Below, piece by piece: positions 1-5,582 of a stretch of DNA of 5,750 bases. Source of the DNA: Chromatiales bacterium (lineage in GTDB: Bacteria; Pseudomonadota; Gammaproteobacteria; Chromatiales; Chromatiaceae); NCBI GenBank assembly GCA_024639625.1, contig JAHEIA010000228.1:1-5750 (forward strand), in the 5' to 3' direction. Within the stretch, counting starts at the first letter, position 1. Each line of letters starts with the position of its first letter. The notes below the pieces were generated by a model. That model was given only the letters and a program-made list of their open reading frames with translations, ran no database searches and had not been told where the DNA came from. The translations under genes and the position numbers were made by a program.

Positions 1-6
1 GAGGAG
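1..6 (+). promoter_or_regulatory. Ribosome binding site of the copper chaperone gene
   Basis: GAGGAG at the very start of the window, 6 bases before the ATG at 13. It is a strong Shine-Dalgarno match and supports that start codon. The promoter lies outside the window. Confidence 0.7.
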
Positions 7-12
7 CACATC

Positions 13-216
13 ATGATTGATCTGAAAGTGGAAGGGATGACCTGCAGGCATTGTGTCGACGCGGTCGCCAAGGCGCTGGCGGCGGTGCCCGGGGTTGACG
101 AGGTGTGCAAAGTCGATCTGGAGAAAGGAACGGCCAGGGTCGACGGTTCTGCGGACGCCGATGCCCTCGTCGCCGCAGTTGCCGCGGCCGGTTACCGGGC
201 GGAGCTAAGCCGGTGA
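13..216 (+). CDS. copZ: Copper chaperone, heavy-metal-associated (HMA) domain protein, CopZ-like
   Basis: A 67-residue protein consisting of a single HMA (ferredoxin-like) domain, the usual size for CopZ/Atx1 chaperones. These bind Cu(I) in the cytoplasm and pass it to the HMA domains of copper-exporting P-type ATPases or to regulators. The metal site is GMTCRHC, giving an MxCxxC motif with C11 and C14 as ligands. The C-terminal AAGY element places Y61 where bacterial CopZ proteins usually carry a conserved tyrosine. An extra cysteine, C32, lies outside the motif. The ATG follows GAGGAG at 1-6 with a 6-base spacer, which fixes the start. Next on the same strand is a broken copper ATPase fragment, so this gene may be the surviving half of a copZ-copA pair; whether a working copA lies upstream cannot be seen. 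Family assignment is firm. Copper as the metal, rather than mercury or another soft metal, is inferred from the motif and the neighbour. Confidence 0.9.
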   Translation: MIDLKVEGMTCRHCVDAVAKALAAVPGVDEVCKVDLEKGTARVDGSADADALVAAVAAAGYRAELSR

Positions 217-253
217 GCGGTGCTTCGCGGTGAACCGATCCGACCGGCGAGCG

Positions 254-267
254 GGACTTGGTAGTCC
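254..267 (+). other. Small hairpin downstream of the copper chaperone gene
   Basis: GGACT-TGGT-AGTCC forms a perfect 5-bp stem with a 4-base loop, 37 bases after the chaperone stop codon. No T-run follows, so it is not a typical intrinsic terminator. It could be a 3'-end stabilising hairpin or chance. Confidence 0.3.
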
Positions 268-292
268 GGGCGCCGTGCCAAGGCTCGTGTTC

Positions 293-310
293 CGATGCCG
301 CGCGGCATCG
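293..310. repeat. 18-bp perfect palindrome CGATGCCGCGCGGCATCG
   Basis: Every base of this 18-bp stretch pairs with its mirror position. It ends two bases before the ATG at 313 that begins the broken ATPase fragment. It could be a dimeric regulator's operator or a REP-like element. It does not resemble the usual MerR/CueR-type spaced dyad, and no second copy is visible in the window. Confidence 0.55.
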
Positions 311-502
311 CGATGAGCCGGGAGGTGCGGACGGGGGATCCACGGCCTGACCTGTGCCTCCTGCACGCGCGGGTCGAACGGGCGGTCAAGGGATTAGCGC
401 CATCAGGGCGAGCATGAATCCCGCTACCGGGGGTGTTGCGGTGGACTATCTTCCGCATACCATGAACCGCGAGCGAATCGAACACGCCATCCGTGCAGCG
501 GG

Positions 503-563
503 CTACCAAACGGTCGGTGGAGAGCAGGCCGGGCTAGGGACAGACCGCGCACCTACCAAACGG
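503..563. repeat. 11-bp direct repeat CTACCAAACGG (503-513 and 553-563)
   Basis: Two exact copies are offset by 50 bases. The first lies in the AAGYQT coding end of the ATPase HMA remnant; the second lies past the point where homology stops. The pair may mark a duplication or slippage event at the edge of the decayed gene. Confidence 0.5.
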
Positions 564-569
564 GGGGTA

Positions 570-585
570 TCCGTATTTCTACGGA
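570..585 (+). other. Small hairpin in the tail of the ATPase remnant
   Basis: TCCGTA-TTTC-TACGGA forms a perfect 6-bp stem with a 4-base loop. No T-run follows directly. Function is unknown; it may be chance. Confidence 0.25.
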
Positions 586-609
586 GGCCATACACAGTTT
601 TCCGAATTG

Positions 610-630
610 CTGGGTACCCGGATTTTTTTT
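610..630 (+). terminator. Possible weak intrinsic terminator with a T8 tract
   Basis: CTGG-GTAC-CCGG can form a short hairpin (four pairs, one of them a T-G wobble) and is followed after one A by eight T residues at 623-630. The T-run is convincing but the stem is much shorter than usual. It could end transcription from the copper region before the STAS gene. Confidence 0.35.
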
Positions 631-632
631 AA

Positions 633-813
633 CATTGTTGTTCGTAGTGGTTTAGGCCCTCTGGATAACAAAAATCATAGATCCCGGGATGCGATCTGCA
701 GAGCCAGAGGCCGAGGATGTTGGTCGGCACGCCGGCCCAAACGGATATGCTGCTTCGGCGGTGTCCACTGCGGTGACGATAGAGCACTTACCGCCAAATG
801 AGGAGGACTCGAT
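633..813. other. Intergenic spacer upstream of the STAS gene
   Basis: Roughly 180 bases, with an AT-richer first third (about 622-690) than the surrounding DNA. It presumably carries the STAS gene promoter, but I find no -35/-10 pair with good spacing and no sigma-54 type GG/GC pair. The best -10-like element is GATAAC at 664-669, without a good -35. Confidence 0.4.
801..806 (+). promoter_or_regulatory. Ribosome binding site of the STAS gene
   Basis: AGGAGG, a consensus Shine-Dalgarno core, 7 bases before the ATG at 814. It selects this start over the ATG at 798, which is in another frame. Confidence 0.75.
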
Positions 814-1131
814 ATGTCGGTATATGCGTCTTACATCGAGGAGGAGGACAGGCTGGATCTTAGTTTCGACGGCAACCTGGATGTCAGCGTCTCGCGCGAC
901 GTTTGCGACATCTGCAAGCGGGTGGCCCTGGGTTTGACGTCCTGCATCGTTGACCTGTCCGCTGTCGAGCGCGTTTTCGACTCGGGGGTGGCCATGTTGC
1001 AGATGATGTACCGCAAGCTGACCGCACGCGGCACGATGGTGATATTTCTTAGTGACCGTCCCGAGGTCCGTGAGTGGATTCCCGTAATTACCTGCGATCC
1101 TCGCTCTCTCCCCGCGCTCACGCATCGATAA
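814..1131 (+). CDS. Stand-alone STAS-domain protein (anti-anti-sigma factor-like)
   Basis: A 105-residue soluble protein spanning one STAS domain, the fold of SpoIIAA/RsbV anti-sigma antagonists. Visible elements are an N-terminal strand pair ending in DGNLDVSVSRDV, the central strand CIVDLSAVERV, the signature loop FDSG (residues 55-58) leading into helix VAMLQMMYRKL, and the strand GTMVIFLSD. In the SpoIIAA family this loop is usually DSSG and the second serine is phosphorylated. Here S57 keeps that position while F55 and D56 replace the preceding D-S. The family usually controls partner-switching of anti-sigma factors or acts as a scaffold in signalling complexes. No anti-sigma kinase or PP2C phosphatase gene is adjacent. 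The next gene is a histidine kinase 229 bases downstream on the same strand, so a link to that two-component system is possible but unproven. C31, C34, C44 and C94 are a fairly rich cysteine set for a small protein. The fold assignment is fairly secure; the partner and pathway are unknown. Confidence 0.75.
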   Translation: MSVYASYIEEEDRLDLSFDGNLDVSVSRDVCDICKRVALGLTSCIVDLSAVERVFDSGVAMLQMMYRKLTARGTMVIFLSDRPEVREWIPVITCDPRSLPALTHR

Positions 1132-1145
1132 GATGCTGGTGCGGC

Positions 1146-1164
1146 TCCGGGTAGTCGACCCGGA
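1146..1164 (+). terminator. Hairpin after the STAS gene, possible transcript end
   Basis: TCCGGGT-AGTCG-ACCCGGA is a perfect 7-bp GC-rich stem with a 5-base loop, 14 bases after the STAS stop codon. Only a short TTT occurs further downstream, so it would be a poor intrinsic terminator, but its position suits a 3'-end structure. Confidence 0.4.
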
Positions 1165-1195
1165 TACGGTTTCGCTACAAGGAGAGTTCTTAATC

Positions 1196-1215
1196 GGTAC
1201 AGGGAGGTACCTTTT
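1196..1215 (+). terminator. Second hairpin with a short T-run between the STAS and kinase genes
   Basis: GGTAC-AGGGAG-GTACC gives a 5-bp stem with a 6-base loop, followed directly by TTTT and then CTC. Taken with the stronger hairpin 31 bases upstream, it suggests the STAS transcript may end here and the kinase may have its own promoter. Evidence is weak. Confidence 0.3.
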
Positions 1216-1333
1216 CTCGCCCTAGGATCTCCCTCTGCGTACGCTTGAAGCTGATCGCCGCACCGCTGCGGTTCCGGCGGCACCAGGCAAGCGCGTACAC
1301 CCGGAGACATCGGCGTTCCGCGTCCGCGTATCG

Positions 1334-1345
1334 CGATCTTGATCG
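1334..1345. promoter_or_regulatory. Inverted repeat CGATC-TT-GATCG just upstream of the kinase start
   Basis: A 5-bp perfect inverted repeat with a 2-base centre, ending 15 bases before the kinase ATG. It occupies the place where a Shine-Dalgarno sequence would be expected, and no good one is seen. It could be an operator or a translation-control hairpin, but so short a repeat may be chance. Confidence 0.25.
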
Positions 1346-1360
1346 AACCTCGCTGCGTTT

Positions 1361-3787
1361 ATGAGCCGTCACAAGCCGTCGCTGTTTCGCATTCCGGATT
1401 CGTTGCCGTTACGGGTAGGCGCTTTCTTCATCCTGTTGCTGGTAGCGGCTGCTTTCGCCGTCGGCTATTTGTTCGACCGGGGGCGGACCGAGGCGCTACA
1501 GGAGCGCGAGCTCCAGCAATTGCGGCTTCGCGCCGAGCGTGCCGCGGACGAGGTCGAGCGCTACTTGCGGCGGGTACGCGGGGATGTGTTGTTTCTCGCG
1601 GGAACGCCACCGATCCAGGGCATCTTTCGCGCTCTCGAAGGTGGGGGGCAGGATCCGGTCGGCGGTTCGACCCTACTCCAGTGGACAGAGCGCCTGGAGC
1701 AGATCCTGCTCGCCTTTGCTGAGGCGCGCCCGGAGTACTTTCAGCTGCGCTTGATCGGCGCCAGGCAGGAGGGGCGCGAGATCGTGCGCGTCGAACGAAC
1801 CGCGAGCGGACTCGGTGTCACCCCACCGGATGAACTCCAGGAGAAGGGCGGTCGCTATTATTTCCGCGAAGCGGTCACTCTGCCTGCCGGAGAGGTCTAC
1901 CTTTCACGTATCGATCTCAATCGGGAGCACGGGCGCATCTCCACCCCGCACCAGCCTACGCTACGCGCGGTGACGACGGTTAGAAGTCCTGGCGGCACGC
2001 TTCTCGGCGTGGTTGTCCTGAACTTGGATATGGGTCGGGTATTCGAGCGTACGAAATTCTTTCTTGGGGAAGATGAGCGTATCTTCATCGCCGATAAGGA
2101 GGGTCACTTCCTCTTTCATCCAGAACCCCGCCGCGCGTTTGGGTTTGAATTTGAGACGCCATTCCGTCTGCCGGACGTGTTTCCGGTCTTCGCGGAGCAA
2201 CCGCCTGGCGCGTTGGGCTCCGGAGCCTTTTTCGAGGTGCTGGACGACGCTGGCAAGAGCGTCGCGTACGCCACCTCGCGCAGCTGCGATCCCGCGCACC
2301 CGGACAGGCATTTGATGTTTGTCCTGGCGGCGCCCGCGGAGCATGTGTACCAGACCGTCGGACTAATGCGCCGCGAGAGCCTGATCGGTACGGGGGTGCT
2401 GTTGTCATTGGTAATCGCTTTGGTCGTCGTCATGGTGCGTGGACTGACGAGGTCCTTGAGCACGCTTGCCAAGGCCGCCGAAGCGATCTCCCTCGGCGAA
2501 TACAGGGTAGCCTTGCCGGAGGTCTCCGGGGGCGAGGTGGGAACCCTGGCCGCTGCGTTCCAGCGCATGGTCGATGAGGTGGAGGCGCGGGAAGAGACCC
2601 TGACCGAGCTGAACCGCGACCTCGAGAATCGCGTCGCACAACGCACCGAAGAGCTTGCGCGGCAGCATGTCCTGCAACGGCTCATCCTGGAAAACGTGGC
2701 GGACGGTGTCATCGTCAGCGATCGCGAGGGTCGGTTCCTCCTGTGGAATCGGAAGGCTGAACAGATTGTCGGCGCTCCTCCCGCCGACGTGCCGCCCGGA
2801 CGCTGGGCCGCCCACTTTGGGGTATTCAGCGATGAGTCGGGAGACCCGTTACCCACCGAGGAGCTGCCCTTGGTGCGCGCGATGAACGGCGAGTCGATCG
2901 ACAGCGCGGAACTGTATCTGCGCAACCCGAAGCGAAAAGAGGGTCGCTGGGTGCAGGTTACCGCGCGGCCGCTGCGTGATGCGGACGGCGCGATTGCCGG
3001 CGGGGTGGCGGCGCTGCTCGATGTAACCGAACAAAAACGTTTGCGCCGCCGCGTCGAGGAGCACCGTGGCGAACTCGCCAAGGTCGGCCGGATGGTGTTG
3101 AGTGCGGAGATCGTCTCCTCGGCCGCCCATCAACTCAGCCAACCCATCGCTGCGATCTGCAACTATGCGGGTGCGGCGGTTCGCCTGCAGGAGCGCGGCC
3201 GCCTCGATGGGGCCGAACTCTCTAATATCCTGGAGAGCATCGAACGTCTCGGTAGAACGTCAGGCGAGATTCTCGATAAGTTGCGAACGCTGATCCGTCG
3301 CCGCAATCACAGGCCGTGCCCGGTCGACGTAAATCAAGTGGTGGAATCCAGTCTCGACTTGCTCAAAGAACGGATAGAAAGGAGATGCGTCGCTCTGGAA
3401 CGCCGATTTGCGGACGTGCCGGCAATGATCTATGGCGACCCCATAGAGCTCGAGCATGTTCTCATTCAACTGATCGTCAATGCGTTGGAGGCGATGGATC
3501 AGACGCCACGCGGGGAACGTCGCCTGAGCGTACGCACGAATTCTGATCTGGCGGCAGGTCTGGTAGTGATCGAGGTCGAGGACACCGGACCGGGTGTAAG
3601 AGGGGAGATTGCCGAGAGCTTGTTTGACCTTTGGGCGACCGATAAACTGAAGAATCTGGGGCTCGGCCTAGCGATCGTCCAATCCATCGTAGAGACATTG
3701 CACGGGCAGATTCGTTGGACTGGCGGAGAGGCCGGCGGGGCCTTGTTCCGCGTCGAGCTGCCAGCCATGTTGGAAACCAATCCATGA
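1361..3787 (+). CDS. Membrane sensor histidine kinase (dCache-HAMP-PAS-HisKA-HATPase)
   Basis: An 808-residue inner-membrane sensor kinase. TM1 is at about 17-38 and TM2 at about 341-359. The 300-residue loop between them looks like a double-Cache ligand-binding domain: YYFREAV from Y166, then a VYLSRIDLNREHG segment around I184-D185, typical of Cache sensors. HAMP follows at about 358-412, a coiled coil (NRDLENRVAQRTEEL) to about 440, and a PAS domain at about 441-560 (LENVADGVIVSDREG). The H-box AHQLSQPIAAI holds the phospho-accepting H590. The ATPase domain has N707 (VNALEAM), the G1 box D741-T-G743-P-G745 and a G2 box G767-L-G769-L. The H-box type is that of FixL/DctB-like kinases, which often pair with FixJ regulators, as here. 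Oddities are Q591 where H+1 is normally E/D, and LWATDKLKN where PFFTTKxxG is usual. An in-frame stop lies just upstream at 1340-1342, so the ATG at 1361 is the first ATG/GTG start; its ribosome site is poor. It overlaps the regulator start by ATGA. The ligand is unknown. Confidence 0.92.
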   Translation: MSRHKPSLFRIPDSLPLRVGAFFILLLVAAAFAVGYLFDRGRTEALQERELQQLRLRAERAADEVERYLRRVRGDVLFLAGTPPIQGIFRALEGGGQDPVGGSTLLQWTERLEQILLAFAEARPEYFQLRLIGARQEGREIVRVERTASGLGVTPPDELQEKGGRYYFREAVTLPAGEVYLSRIDLNREHGRISTPHQPTLRAVTTVRSPGGTLLGVVVLNLDMGRVFERTKFFLGEDERIFIADKEGHFLFHPEPRRAFGFEFETPFRLPDVFPVFAEQPPGALGSGAFFEVLDDAGKSVAYATSRSCDPAHPDRHLMFVLAAPAEHVYQTVGLMRRESLIGTGVLLSLVIALVVVMVRGLTRSLSTLAKAAEAISLGEYRVALPEVSGGEVGTLAAAFQRMVDEVEAREETLTELNRDLENRVAQRTEELARQHVLQRLILENVADGVIVSDREGRFLLWNRKAEQIVGAPPADVPPGRWAAHFGVFSDESGDPLPTEELPLVRAMNGESIDSAELYLRNPKRKEGRWVQVTARPLRDADGAIAGGVAALLDVTEQKRLRRRVEEHRGELAKVGRMVLSAEIVSSAAHQLSQPIAAICNYAGAAVRLQERGRLDGAELSNILESIERLGRTSGEILDKLRTLIRRRNHRPCPVDVNQVVESSLDLLKERIERRCVALERRFADVPAMIYGDPIELEHVLIQLIVNALEAMDQTPRGERRLSVRTNSDLAAGLVVIEVEDTGPGVRGEIAESLFDLWATDKLKNLGLGLAIVQSIVETLHGQIRWTGGEAGGALFRVELPAMLETNP

Positions 3788-4407
3788 TCGAAACGCCGCT
3801 GGTCCATGTGGTCGACGACGACTCGGAGATTCGCAGATCTCTCGAGTTGCTGCTGCAGTCCGTAGCGATCGAGGTAAGCAGCTACGCAAGTGCGGACGAG
3901 TTTCTCGGCAGATATCCCGCATCTGTGGATCGCCCCGGTTGTGTCCTGCTGGATGTGCGCATGCCGGGGATGAGCGGCATGGCCCTGCTCGAAAGGCTGT
4001 GTGCGGAGCACCCGGCGCTGCCCGTCATCATCATCACCGGGCACGGCGACATCGACATGGCGGTGCGAGCCATGAAACTGGGTGCCGCAGATTTCATCAC
4101 CAAGCCCTTGAGCTCCCAAGCCCTGTTGGATCGCGTGCAACAGGTGCTCCGTGAGGCGGCAGAGCCAAGCGCGCCGGACTCGGGGAGTCCGGTGGCGATT
4201 GCGCGCTGGCAGACCCTGACGCCTCGCGAACAGGAGGTCTTCGATCTGATCGTCACCGGCGCCGCGAACAAAGCGATTGGGCTGGAACTCGGCATCAGCA
4301 TACGCACCGTAGAGTCACACCGGGCCAGCATCATGGAAAAAATGCGGGCGAGAACCCTGGTCGATCTCGTGCATCTTTCCGTAGGTCTGAAGAAGGTACA
4401 CAAGTAA
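3784..4407 (+). CDS. FixJ-family response regulator (receiver + LuxR-type HTH)
   Basis: A 207-residue cytoplasmic transcription factor. The receiver domain spans about residues 4-120, with the acidic pair D11-D12, the phospho-acceptor D57 in LLDVRMPG, the switch threonine T85 (IIITGHGD) and K107 (TKPL); all active-site residues are present. The GHGDIDMAVRAMKLGAADF segment is typical of the FixJ/TodT/TtrR group. A short linker leads to a LuxR-type HTH from about L145 (LTPREQEVFDLI, then TVESHRASIMEKM as recognition helix region). The start is the ATG at 3784, whose last two bases overlap the kinase stop (ATGA), indicating translational coupling and a one-to-one kinase-regulator pair. An upstream ATG in the same frame at 3715 would put 23 extra residues inside the kinase gene and is unlikely, because homology begins right after 3784. 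The phosphorylated form should dimerise and activate sigma-70 promoters. The target genes are not identifiable from this window. Confidence 0.93.
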   Translation: MIETPLVHVVDDDSEIRRSLELLLQSVAIEVSSYASADEFLGRYPASVDRPGCVLLDVRMPGMSGMALLERLCAEHPALPVIIITGHGDIDMAVRAMKLGAADFITKPLSSQALLDRVQQVLREAAEPSAPDSGSPVAIARWQTLTPREQEVFDLIVTGAANKAIGLELGISIRTVESHRASIMEKMRARTLVDLVHLSVGLKKVHK

Positions 4408-4424
4408 ACCATCGTCTGGTGGTT
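4407..4424 (+). terminator. Hairpin at the end of the two-component operon
   Basis: AACCATC-GTCT-GGTGGTT folds into a 7-bp stem (one T-G wobble) with a 4-base loop, beginning in the last base of the regulator stop codon. There is no T-run, so it could be a 3'-protecting or Rho-assisted end rather than a classical intrinsic terminator. Confidence 0.4.
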
Positions 4425-4504
4425 GCACCGCACGTTGCCGCGACCCGCTTGAGATGCCGCCGGAGCATTCGCATGCCGGCGCGCGCGCTCAGCCCGAAGC
4501 CCCA

Positions 4505-4517
4505 ATACAATTTGTAT
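4505..4517. repeat. AT-rich inverted repeat ATACAA-T-TTGTAT
   Basis: A perfect 6-bp dyad around one base, conspicuously AT-rich in a GC-rich stretch. It contains TACAAT (4506-4511), which resembles a -10 box, but no -35 is visible 16-18 bases upstream. It could be an operator-promoter overlap; unproven. Confidence 0.35.
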
Positions 4518-4531
4518 CGAATGCTCGTGCC

Positions 4532-4558
4532 TATCGATCCACCAATGGAGCATCGATA
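4532..4558. repeat. Inverted repeat TATCGAT-N13-ATCGATA
   Basis: Perfect 7-bp arms separated by 13 bases, whose centre (CCAATGG) is itself a small dyad. It lies 14 bases downstream of the AT-rich inverted repeat at 4505-4517. Two dyads this close suggest a regulatory site, although no promoter can be tied to them. Confidence 0.35.
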
Positions 4559-4819
4559 CCCGACTGCCGGTAAGGGGATTCTGCTTGCTCGGATAGGCTG
4601 TCCTGTTGGCGGTCTTGCGGGAACTTTATGGCATCCGTCTCCTCATACCGGTACGCGGGGGCGCTGTGTTCTCTCCGCGGTACTACGGAGAAGACCCGCG
4701 GCGATTGCGGATTGTCGAGCAATCCACCCTGACCTAGGCTTCCATCCCAAGCCGCTTCCGCATTCAGATCCAAGGCCGTTCTCGCGTCTGGCGGATCCCG
4801 GACAGGGGCAAGAAAGAAC

Positions 4820-4823
4820 GGAG
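4820..4823 (+). promoter_or_regulatory. Ribosome binding site of the small membrane protein gene
   Basis: GGAG with a 7-base spacer to the ATG at 4831. A competing ATG at 4825 is too close to GGAG and in the same frame. The 4831 start is preferred on spacing. Confidence 0.45.
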
Positions 4824-4830
4824 CAATGGC

Positions 4831-5205
4831 ATGTCAAAAAGGTCACCGACAGTTGTACTACCCACCCTCGAGGGGCGGCAGGTGAGACTCCGTGCCCCCG
4901 CCCCGGCGGCAATCGGCCAGGGTATCCCCGTCACACGGCTACGGTTGCTGGAGAATCTGCGCGGCGCCGGGAGGCAAAGCGGGACAGAGTGGCATCGCAC
5001 GGCGCAGGCGCTCTGGCGACACGGACGACCGGTTGCCGTTCTGGTCTCTCTGTGCCTCGCGGTTGCCTGTGTGCTTGCCCCGGTCGCTGGCTTCCTGAGC
5101 GGCGTGTTCTTGCTTGCCGGGGTATCCGCATTGTTGACCTTTGTTGCCTTGGAGCGGCGGCCGAGCCGCACAGGAATCGTCGGATGGCCGCCCAGCAGGC
5201 TCTGA
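4831..5205 (+). CDS. Hypothetical small inner-membrane protein with two TM segments
   Basis: A 124-residue protein that I do not recognise. Residues 1-65 are polar and basic (LRLLENLRGAGRQSG and WRHGRP end the soluble part). Two hydrophobic stretches follow at about 67-85 (VAVLVSLCLAVACVLAP) and 87-107 (FLSGVFLLAGVSALLTFVAL), giving a helical hairpin with a short turn around P84-G87. The tail is short and basic (ERRPSRTG), so both ends are probably cytoplasmic by the positive-inside rule. GGAG at 4820-4823 is well placed for this start. It is separated by over 400 bases from genes on either side, so context gives no clue. It overlaps a longer frame from 4419 that has an arginine/proline-rich, featureless translation; the ordered hydrophobicity makes this frame the better candidate. 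It could still be a chance open frame in GC-rich DNA. Confidence 0.5.
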   Translation: MSKRSPTVVLPTLEGRQVRLRAPAPAAIGQGIPVTRLRLLENLRGAGRQSGTEWHRTAQALWRHGRPVAVLVSLCLAVACVLAPVAGFLSGVFLLAGVSALLTFVALERRPSRTGIVGWPPSRL

Positions 5206-5561
5206 ACCGGGTCGCCACGACCTGCGCCTGAGATCGCCAGAAAACCTCTGCACGGGGCTCCGGGCAAGCAAGAGGACCGGCGCCGCGATAGGTGCCTAGA
5301 TAATGGGTTGTGCCTGTGCGGTTTTGCAGCGAAGCCGCGCGGTACGAGCTTGGACCGAATGACCGACCGCTCTGTTGCGCGGCCACTCAAGGCCCTGGTA
5401 ACCCAAATCAGGTGATCCCGCAGCGGGTTGGCCCTCTGTTCCCCTGTCCGCGCTACTGTACCGCCGCGGGAATACTCCTAAAAAGGGATGATGCTTCGCG
5501 GAATCCGCCCGCCGCCCTGCGCCGTCTTGCTATGCCACCCACAGCCAAAGCCGTTAATGTG

Positions 5562-5582
5562 TCAAATTAGCGGAAGGTTTGA
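5562..5582. promoter_or_regulatory. Inverted repeat TCAAA-N11-TTTGA upstream of the last gene
   Basis: Two 5-bp arms form a dyad about 68 bases before the start codon at 5650 and about 26 bases before the -10-like element. The position suits an activator or repressor site. The arms do not match FNR or CRP consensus spacing. Confidence 0.25.

Larger units (their letters stand above)
313..632 (+). pseudogene. Decayed N-terminal fragment of a copper-translocating P-type ATPase (HMA domain)
   Basis: Pieces of one HMA domain appear in order but in different frames. MSREVRT starts at the ATG at 313. GIHGLTCASC, containing the CxxC metal motif, is read at 335-364 in the next frame. ARVERAVKGL returns to the first frame at 367-396. 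ISAIRASMNPATGG, VAVDYLP, then RERIEHAIRAAGYQTVGG follow in a third frame at about 393-521. Read together they match the usual N-terminus of CopA-type exporters (GMTCASC-V-ARVEKAL-GV-S-A-vNpatg-v-v-Y-AI-AAGY). At least three indels, near 335-344, 365 and 393, are needed to explain it. After about 530 the open frame continues to the TAA at 630-632 with no recognisable homology, and none of the transmembrane, phosphatase (TGES), CPC, DKTG or ATP-binding regions of the pump are present. No clear Shine-Dalgarno site precedes 313. The remnant is therefore both frame-broken and 3'-truncated, and is very unlikely to be functional. Clustered assembly errors could mimic the frameshifts but not the missing body. 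Confidence 0.72.
4408..4830. other. Gene-poor region after the two-component operon
   Basis: About 420 bases with no convincing gene on either strand. Open frames crossing it give arginine/proline-rich translations with no family resemblance, as expected by chance at high GC. Besides the hairpin at 4407-4424 it holds inverted repeats at 4505-4517 and 4532-4558 and a 6-bp stem with an 8-base loop at 4672-4691 (TCTCCG/CGGAGA). No -35/-10 pair stands out for the gene at 4831. Confidence 0.5.

Noticed and set aside
370..382. GGGTCGAACGGG resembling a tRNA T-arm
   Set aside because: No acceptor stem, anticodon arm or D-arm fits around it, and the bases are explained by the ATPase remnant (ARVER).
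354..632. A small intact protein of 92 residues
   Set aside because: Its first 13 residues and its tail are meaningless, while its middle is the out-of-frame second half of an HMA domain. It is better explained as part of a pseudogene.
1245..1364. Possible short TTG-started gene overlapping the kinase start
   Set aside because: No ribosome binding site, a very arginine-rich translation and no ATG or GTG start. The termination overlap with the kinase ATG is probably chance.
2116..3081. 321-residue open frame on the minus strand
   Set aside because: It lies wholly antisense to the kinase gene and is serine/arginine-rich, typical of the shadow of a high-GC coding sequence.
3715..4407. Longer response regulator starting at an upstream ATG
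   Set aside because: The extra 23 residues are encoded inside the kinase C-terminus and resemble no receiver domain. The ATGA overlap at 3784 gives a receiver of standard length.
4419..5231. Long + strand open frame (270 residues, GTG start)
   Set aside because: The translation is arginine/proline/cysteine-rich with no domain, no ribosome binding site and no hydrophobic order. It overlaps the better candidate at 4831-5205 in another frame and looks like a chance frame in GC-rich DNA.
5310..5570. 86-residue GTG-started frame
   Set aside because: No ribosome site and no recognisable motif or ordered hydrophobicity; composition looks random.
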